9,794 nucleotides of DNA. It comes from Candidatus Alistipes excrementipullorum. Lineage in GTDB: Bacteria; Bacteroidota; Bacteroidia; Bacteroidales; Rikenellaceae. A program made the position numbers and the translations under genes. Each line of letters begins with the position of its first letter. Position 1 is the stretch's first letter. The DNA lies in the NCBI GenBank assembly GCA_019113665.1, contig DXGW01000136.1:1-9794 (forward strand), written 5' to 3'. This document shows, in pieces, positions 6,108-9,794 of this stretch. Below the pieces are notes generated by a model. That model ran no database searches. It was not told where the DNA came from and was given only the letters and a program-made list of their open reading frames with translations.

Positions 6108-6115
6108 TAATTTTG
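6108..6115 (+). promoter_or_regulatory. Promoter (-7 box) of purB
   Basis: TAATTTTG matches TAnnTTTG exactly and would start transcription near 6121, giving a leader of about 16 bases before the ATG at 6137. The -33 area (about 6084-6087) has no TTTG. The placement also argues against the upstream in-frame TTG at 6113 as the purB start, since it overlaps this box. Confidence 0.6.
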
Positions 6116-6136
6116 GGCTCAAATCAGACTCTTTAT

Positions 6137-7483
6137 ATGTTAAATCTTTTATCGGCTATTTCACCTGTCGACGGCCGTTACCGCAAAGTTGCGGAGCCGT
6201 TGGCCAACTATTTTTCCGAGTATGCCCTCATACGCTACCGTGTGCGTGTCGAGGTCGAGTATTTCATCGCCCTGTGCGAACTCCCGCTGCCCGAACTCAA
6301 GGACGTGGATCCGGGCAAGTTCGAAGCCCTGCGCGACATATATGAGAATTTCACGCAGGCCGATGCCGAGCGCGTAAAGGAGATCGAGCGTACGACCAAC
6401 CACGACGTCAAGGCCGTGGAGTATCTGCTCAAGGAGAAGTTCGCCGCACTGGGACTTCAGTCGCATTCCGAGTTCGTGCACTTCGGCCTCACCTCGCAGG
6501 ATATCAACAATACGGCCATGCCGCTCATGCTCAAGGAGGCTCTGGCCGATGTCTACATACCGGCTCTCGAGGAGCTCATGGAGCGTCTTTCGTCGCTGGC
6601 CGACGAGTGGCACGGCATACCGATGCTGGCACATACCCACGGCCAGCCCGCCTCGCCCACGACCCTCGGCAAGGAGATTATGGTTTTCGTCGAGCGTCTC
6701 GACGAGCAGTACGGACAGCTGCTCGACATTCCCGTAACTGCCAAGTTCGGCGGTGCCACGGGCAATTTCAACGCCCACCATGTCGCATACCCCGACATCG
6801 ACTGGGCCGAGTTCGCCAACCGCTTTGTCGGTGAGCGCCTGTCGCTGCACCGTTCGCAGTTTACCACGCAGATCGACCACTACGACAACCTCGCCGCCGT
6901 GTTCGATGCGCTGAAACGCATCAATACCATACTCATCGATCTCTGCCGTGACATATGGACCTACATCTCGATGGAGTATTTCCGCCAGCAGATCAAGAAG
7001 GACGAGGTCGGTTCGAGCGCGATGCCGCACAAGGTCAATCCCATCGACTTCGAGAATGCCGAAGGCAATCTTGGCATGGCCAACGCCATCTTCGCCCACC
7101 TTTCGGCCAAGTTGCCGGTATCGCGACTGCAGCGTGACCTTACCGACTCGACCGTAATGCGCAATACGGGTGTTCCCGTCGCCCATTCGCTCATAGCTTT
7201 GGCATCGTTGATGAAGGGACTGAACAAGCTCCTGCTCAACCGCGAGGCTATTGACCGCGATCTCGACGCCAACTGGGCGGTGGTTGCCGAAGGTATCCAG
7301 ACCATTCTGCGGCGTGAGGGTTATCCCAAGCCGTACGAGGCGTTGAAGGCGCTTACGCGAACCAACCAGCACATCACCGAGGAGTCGATACACGAGTTCA
7401 TAGCTTCACTCGACGTAAAGCCCGAAGTCAAGGCCGAACTGATGGCCCTGACGCCCCATACATACACCGGAATTTTCGGTTAG
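6137..7483 (+). CDS. purB: Adenylosuccinate lyase
   Basis: Catalyses two fumarate-releasing steps of purine synthesis: SAICAR to AICAR, and adenylosuccinate to AMP. The 448-residue protein belongs to the fumarase/aspartase superfamily and resembles the E. coli-type PurB (456 residues). The N-terminal SAISPVDGRY (6-15) is present. LTSQDINNTA (118-127) and AHTHGQPASPTT (165-176, His168 equivalent to the E. coli catalytic-site His171) follow. KFGGATGN is at 203-210. The superfamily signature GSSAMPHKVNPIDFENAEGN (292-311) contains the catalytic serine loop. The start is taken as ATG 6137 rather than TTG 6113, because the TTG overlaps the promoter and would add eight unconserved residues. It is transcribed alone, divergently from the mla operon, and ends in a clear terminator. 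Confidence 0.98.
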   Translation: MLNLLSAISPVDGRYRKVAEPLANYFSEYALIRYRVRVEVEYFIALCELPLPELKDVDPGKFEALRDIYENFTQADAERVKEIERTTNHDVKAVEYLLKEKFAALGLQSHSEFVHFGLTSQDINNTAMPLMLKEALADVYIPALEELMERLSSLADEWHGIPMLAHTHGQPASPTTLGKEIMVFVERLDEQYGQLLDIPVTAKFGGATGNFNAHHVAYPDIDWAEFANRFVGERLSLHRSQFTTQIDHYDNLAAVFDALKRINTILIDLCRDIWTYISMEYFRQQIKKDEVGSSAMPHKVNPIDFENAEGNLGMANAIFAHLSAKLPVSRLQRDLTDSTVMRNTGVPVAHSLIALASLMKGLNKLLLNREAIDRDLDANWAVVAEGIQTILRREGYPKPYEALKALTRTNQHITEESIHEFIASLDVKPEVKAELMALTPHTYTGIFG

Positions 7484-7520
7484 AAGGCAGACTGATAGTA
7501 TATTCGGTCATTTAAGTAGC

Positions 7521-7556
7521 AAAACGGATACGGCGCCATGCGTCGTATCCGTTTTT
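7521..7556 (+). terminator. Intrinsic terminator of purB
   Basis: AAAACGGATACGGCG (7521-7535) pairs with CGTCGTATCCGTTTT (7541-7555) in a 15-bp stem with one G-U pair and a 5-nt loop, and the descending arm ends in five Ts. It begins 38 bases after the purB stop codon. Confidence 0.92.
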
Positions 7557-7561
7557 GGTAT

Positions 7562-7703
7562 TAGATTTGTTTTACGATAAGTAACTGCATCGAAAAACTG
7601 CACGATGCAGTGAGGTTTCTTCATTTATTTAAGTTTGGGTTAGTAGTTTTAGGGGCGCAAGCTCCGAAGGCAGGCGGCAATCGTGAGATTCCCGCCTGTT
7701 TTT
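7562..7703 (+). ncRNA. Possible small RNA gene downstream of purB
   Basis: The 333-bp gap between purB and clpB holds no convincing open frame but shows ordered structure beyond the two gene terminators. A -7 box TAGATTTG (7562-7569) stands just after the purB terminator. A 9-bp hairpin follows (7584-7592 with 7603-7611, 10-nt loop). An A/T-rich linker contains a second -7 match, TAAGTTTG (7630-7637). A short hairpin capped by a GCAA tetraloop lies at 7652-7665, and an intrinsic terminator ends at 7703. A transcript from about 7576 would be about 128 nt, and one from about 7644 about 60 nt. No -33 box fits either start. I do not recognise a known RNA family. A second, fail-safe terminator for purB is the simpler alternative. 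Confidence 0.4.
7671..7703 (+). terminator. Second plus-strand intrinsic terminator
   Basis: CAGGCGGCAATC (7671-7682) pairs with GATTCCCGCCTG (7687-7698) around a GTGA loop, with a single C-C mismatch, and TTTTT follows immediately. It lies 115 bases beyond the purB terminator with no protein gene between them, so it either ends a small RNA or acts as a backup for purB. Confidence 0.82.
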
Positions 7704-7756
7704 GTAATGGCCGGCTCATGTTGTCAGACCGCTATAGTGCTCTTCGGACGACAAAC

Positions 7757-7792
7757 AAAAAAATCCCGGAAGGGTTGCAACCCTTCCGGGAT
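7757..7792 (-). terminator. Intrinsic terminator of clpB
   Basis: A perfect 30-bp inverted repeat (7763-7792) forms a 13-bp stem with a TGCA loop. On the minus strand it runs straight into seven Ts (7763-7757). It lies 24 bases after the clpB stop codon. The plus strand shows no T tract after the hairpin, so the signal is one-directional. Confidence 0.95.
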
Positions 7793-7816
7793 CCGTTGTC
7801 TGACACTGTTGCGGCG

Positions 7817-9794
7817 TCACTTGTTCTCGAACGTCAGTTCGTTGTCCTTCACGTCGATGCGTATGGGGTGCTCGCGGTCGATATGGCCGGCCAGAATCTC
7901 TTTCGAGAGTTCGTTCACCACAGTACGCTGTATCGTACGCTTAACGGGTCGGGCACCGAACATCGGGTCGTAGCCTGCGTCGGCGATCCAGTTGCGGGCG
8001 GCATCACTGTATTCGAGCCTTATGCCGTTCTCCGAAAGCATGTGTCCGACGATGTCCATCTGTATGTCGACGATGCGCTCGATCTCCTTGCGGGTCAACG
8101 GTTCGAACATCACGATTTCGTCGATACGGTTCAGGAACTCGGGCTTGAGCTGCTGCTTGAGCAGTTCGATGACGTCCTGACGGGTCTTTTCGACGATCGA
8201 CCTGTCGAGCTTTTTGTCGTCGAAGGCGGGCGCGAAGTTCTCCTGGATTATGTTCGAGCCCATGTTCGACGTCATTATGATGATCGTGTTGCGGAAGTCG
8301 ACCGTACGGCCCTTGTTGTCGGTAAGGCGGCCGTCGTCGAGTACCTGCAACAGAATGTTGAAGACGTCGGGGTGGGCCTTCTCGATCTCGTCGAGCAGCA
8401 CTACCGAGTAGGGCTTGCGCCTTACGGCCTCGGTGAGCTGTCCGCCCTCGTCATAGCCGACGTATCCCGGAGGCGCTCCGACCAGACGCGAGACGCTGTG
8501 ACGCTCCTGGTACTCGCTCATGTCGATACGCGTCAGCATGTTGTCGTCGTTGAAGAGGAACTCGGCCAGAGCCTTTGCCAGTTCGGTCTTGCCGACACCC
8601 GTGGTGCCGAGGAAGATGAACGAACCGATAGGCTTGCGGGCATCGTTCAGACCGGCACGCGAACGGCGTACGGCATCGGATATGGCTGCGATGGCCTCCT
8701 CCTGTCCGACTACGCGCTTGTGGAGTTCTTCCTCCATGTGGAGCAGCTTCTCGCGCTCCGAGGCAAGCATTCGCGTAACCGGTATGCCGGTCCAGCGCGA
8801 TACGACTTCGGCGATATCCTGCGCGTCGACCTCCTCCTTGATCATGGCACCGTTAGCCGAGGCGATCTTCAGCTCGTCCTGCAGGGCGTCGATGCGTTTC
8901 TGTGCCTCGACGATCTTGCCGTAGCGGATCTCGGCGACACGTCCGTAGTCGCCCTGGCGCTCGGCCTGCTGCGCCTCGACCTTCAGCCGCTCGATCAGGG
9001 CCTTGTCGTCCTGTATCTTGTGGAGCAGGTCACGTTCGCCCTGCCACTTGGCCCTCAGCTGCGAGTCTTTGGACTTGAGGTCCTCGATCTCCCTGGTAAG
9101 GGCTTCGACACGCTGCGTGTCGTTTTCGCGGCGTATGGCTTCGCGCTCTATCTCCAGCTGGCGCATCTTGCGTTCGAGCGTATCGATCTCTTCCGGCATC
9201 GAGTTCATCTCAAGACGCAGCTTCGACGCAGCCTCGTCGACAAGGTCTATGGCCTTGTCCGGCAGGAAACGCGAGGTGATGTAGCGGTGCGACAGCTCGA
9301 CGGCGGCGATGATCGCCTCGTCCTTGATACGTACCTGGTGGTGCGATTCGTAACGCTCCTTCAATCCCCGGAGTATCGATATGGCGTCCTCGGTCGTCGG
9401 CTCGTCGACCATCACCTTCTGGAAACGGCGTTCGAGAGCCTTGTCCTGCTCGAAGTACTTCTGGAACTCGTCGAGGGTCGTAGCGCCTATGGTGCGCAAT
9501 TCGCCTCGTGCAAGGGCCGGTTTCAGAATGTTGGCCGCGTCCATGGCACCGCTCGATTTGCCGGCGCCGACCAGCGTGTGTATCTCGTCGATGAAGAGCA
9601 GGATCTCGCCGTCGCTGGCTATGACCTCCTGCACGACCGCTTTCAGACGCTCCTCGAATTCGCCCTGATACTTCGCACCGGCAATCAGCGCGCCCATGTC
9701 GAGCGAGAAGATCACTTTCGATTTCAGGTTCTCGGGTACGTCGCCGTCGACTATACGGTGTGCGATGCCTTCGGCTATGGCCGTCTTGCCGACA
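7817..9794 (-). CDS. clpB: ATP-dependent chaperone ClpB, 5' end missing (runs off the window)
   Basis: ClpB is the AAA+ hexamer that, with DnaK, pulls proteins out of aggregates after heat stress. About 658 C-terminal residues are visible; the window cuts the gene inside the first Walker A motif (VGKTAIAEG), so roughly 200 residues (N domain and start of the first ATPase domain) are missing. Visible in order, numbering from the window edge: pore loop KYQGEFE (Tyr42), Walker B LLFIDEIH (Glu70), arginine residues in ALERRF (122-123), and the coiled-coil middle domain (about 190-310). Its presence identifies ClpB rather than ClpA. The second Walker A GTTGVGKT (396-403), pore loop GYVG (443-446), Walker B VVLLDE and a C-terminal FGARPVKR follow. 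The frame is intact; the true start and any promoter lie beyond 9794. Confidence 0.97.
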   Translation of the reverse strand, partial: VGKTAIAEGIAHRIVDGDVPENLKSKVIFSLDMGALIAGAKYQGEFEERLKAVVQEVIASDGEILLFIDEIHTLVGAGKSSGAMDAANILKPALARGELRTIGATTLDEFQKYFEQDKALERRFQKVMVDEPTTEDAISILRGLKERYESHHQVRIKDEAIIAAVELSHRYITSRFLPDKAIDLVDEAASKLRLEMNSMPEEIDTLERKMRQLEIEREAIRRENDTQRVEALTREIEDLKSKDSQLRAKWQGERDLLHKIQDDKALIERLKVEAQQAERQGDYGRVAEIRYGKIVEAQKRIDALQDELKIASANGAMIKEEVDAQDIAEVVSRWTGIPVTRMLASEREKLLHMEEELHKRVVGQEEAIAAISDAVRRSRAGLNDARKPIGSFIFLGTTGVGKTELAKALAEFLFNDDNMLTRIDMSEYQERHSVSRLVGAPPGYVGYDEGGQLTEAVRRKPYSVVLLDEIEKAHPDVFNILLQVLDDGRLTDNKGRTVDFRNTIIIMTSNMGSNIIQENFAPAFDDKKLDRSIVEKTRQDVIELLKQQLKPEFLNRIDEIVMFEPLTRKEIERIVDIQMDIVGHMLSENGIRLEYSDAARNWIADAGYDPMFGARPVKRTIQRTVVNELSKEILAGHIDREHPIRIDVKDNELTFENK

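Noticed and set aside
4911..6110. A 399-codon plus-strand open frame covering mlaE and the DUF4834-like gene in antisense
   Set aside because: It is the mirror of two real genes with G+C-biased codons. Its product is an implausible mix rich in Asp, Arg, His and Tyr, and the minus-strand genes have family matches and promoters.
6113..6136. Upstream in-frame TTG start for purB
   Set aside because: It overlaps the predicted -7 box, so it would not be in the transcript, and the eight added residues precede the conserved N terminus.
6161..7393. A 410-codon minus-strand open frame antisense to purB
   Set aside because: purB accounts for this DNA with full-length family motifs. The antisense frame has no recognisable domain or promoter and follows from the codon bias of purB.
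1..9794. Mobile element, CRISPR array, toxin-antitoxin or defence cassette
   Set aside because: I found no transposase, integrase, spaced direct repeats or recognisable defence domains. Apart from one unknown gene and one small membrane protein, every gene is a housekeeping gene with coding character like its neighbours.

Overview
The window looks like a chromosomal core segment of a GC-rich Bacteroidales bacterium, most likely an Alistipes/Rikenellaceae-type organism. The reasons are: genes start without Shine-Dalgarno sequences; the intergenic gaps carry the Bacteroidetes sigma-ABfr promoter signature (-7 box TAnnTTTG, sometimes with a TTTG-like -33 box about 20 bp upstream); coding DNA is G+C-rich while spacers are A/T-rich; and the protein sequences are of Bacteroidetes type, including a DUF4834-like membrane protein. 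The genus is inferred from general familiarity, not from a database match.

Layout, left to right. Positions 1-260 hold a tRNA-Glu(CUC) gene with its own promoter and a near-ideal intrinsic terminator. Positions 310-2360 form a minus-strand block: a YceD/DUF177 protein, ribosomal protein L32 (rpmF), then the phospholipid-synthesis acyltransferase plsX. A terminator-like hairpin separates rpmF from plsX. A divergent promoter pair at about 2327-2383 serves this block and a plus-strand 134-residue protein of unknown function (2403-2807). Positions 2922-4078 hold a monocistronic gap (GAPDH) gene on the minus strand. Positions 4117-6035 are a tight minus-strand operon: a small DUF4834-like membrane protein, an MlaE-type permease and an MlaF-type ATPase. 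A second divergent promoter region (6061-6115) separates it from purB on the plus strand (6137-7483). The 333-bp gap after purB carries the purB terminator, a second plus-strand terminator with two further hairpins (a possible small RNA), and the clpB terminator. The right end is the C-terminal three quarters of clpB on the minus strand, cut inside the first Walker A motif.

The genes are housekeeping: translation (tRNA-Glu, L32, YceD), lipid synthesis and transport (PlsX, MlaEF), glycolysis (GAPDH), purine synthesis (PurB) and protein disaggregation (ClpB). I see no mobile element, CRISPR array or defence system, and nothing that amounts to a new multi-gene system. The items most worth checking are the possible small RNA at about 7562-7703, the unrecognised 134-residue protein, the absence of fabH beside plsX, and the absence of an MCE/MlaD gene beside mlaEF.
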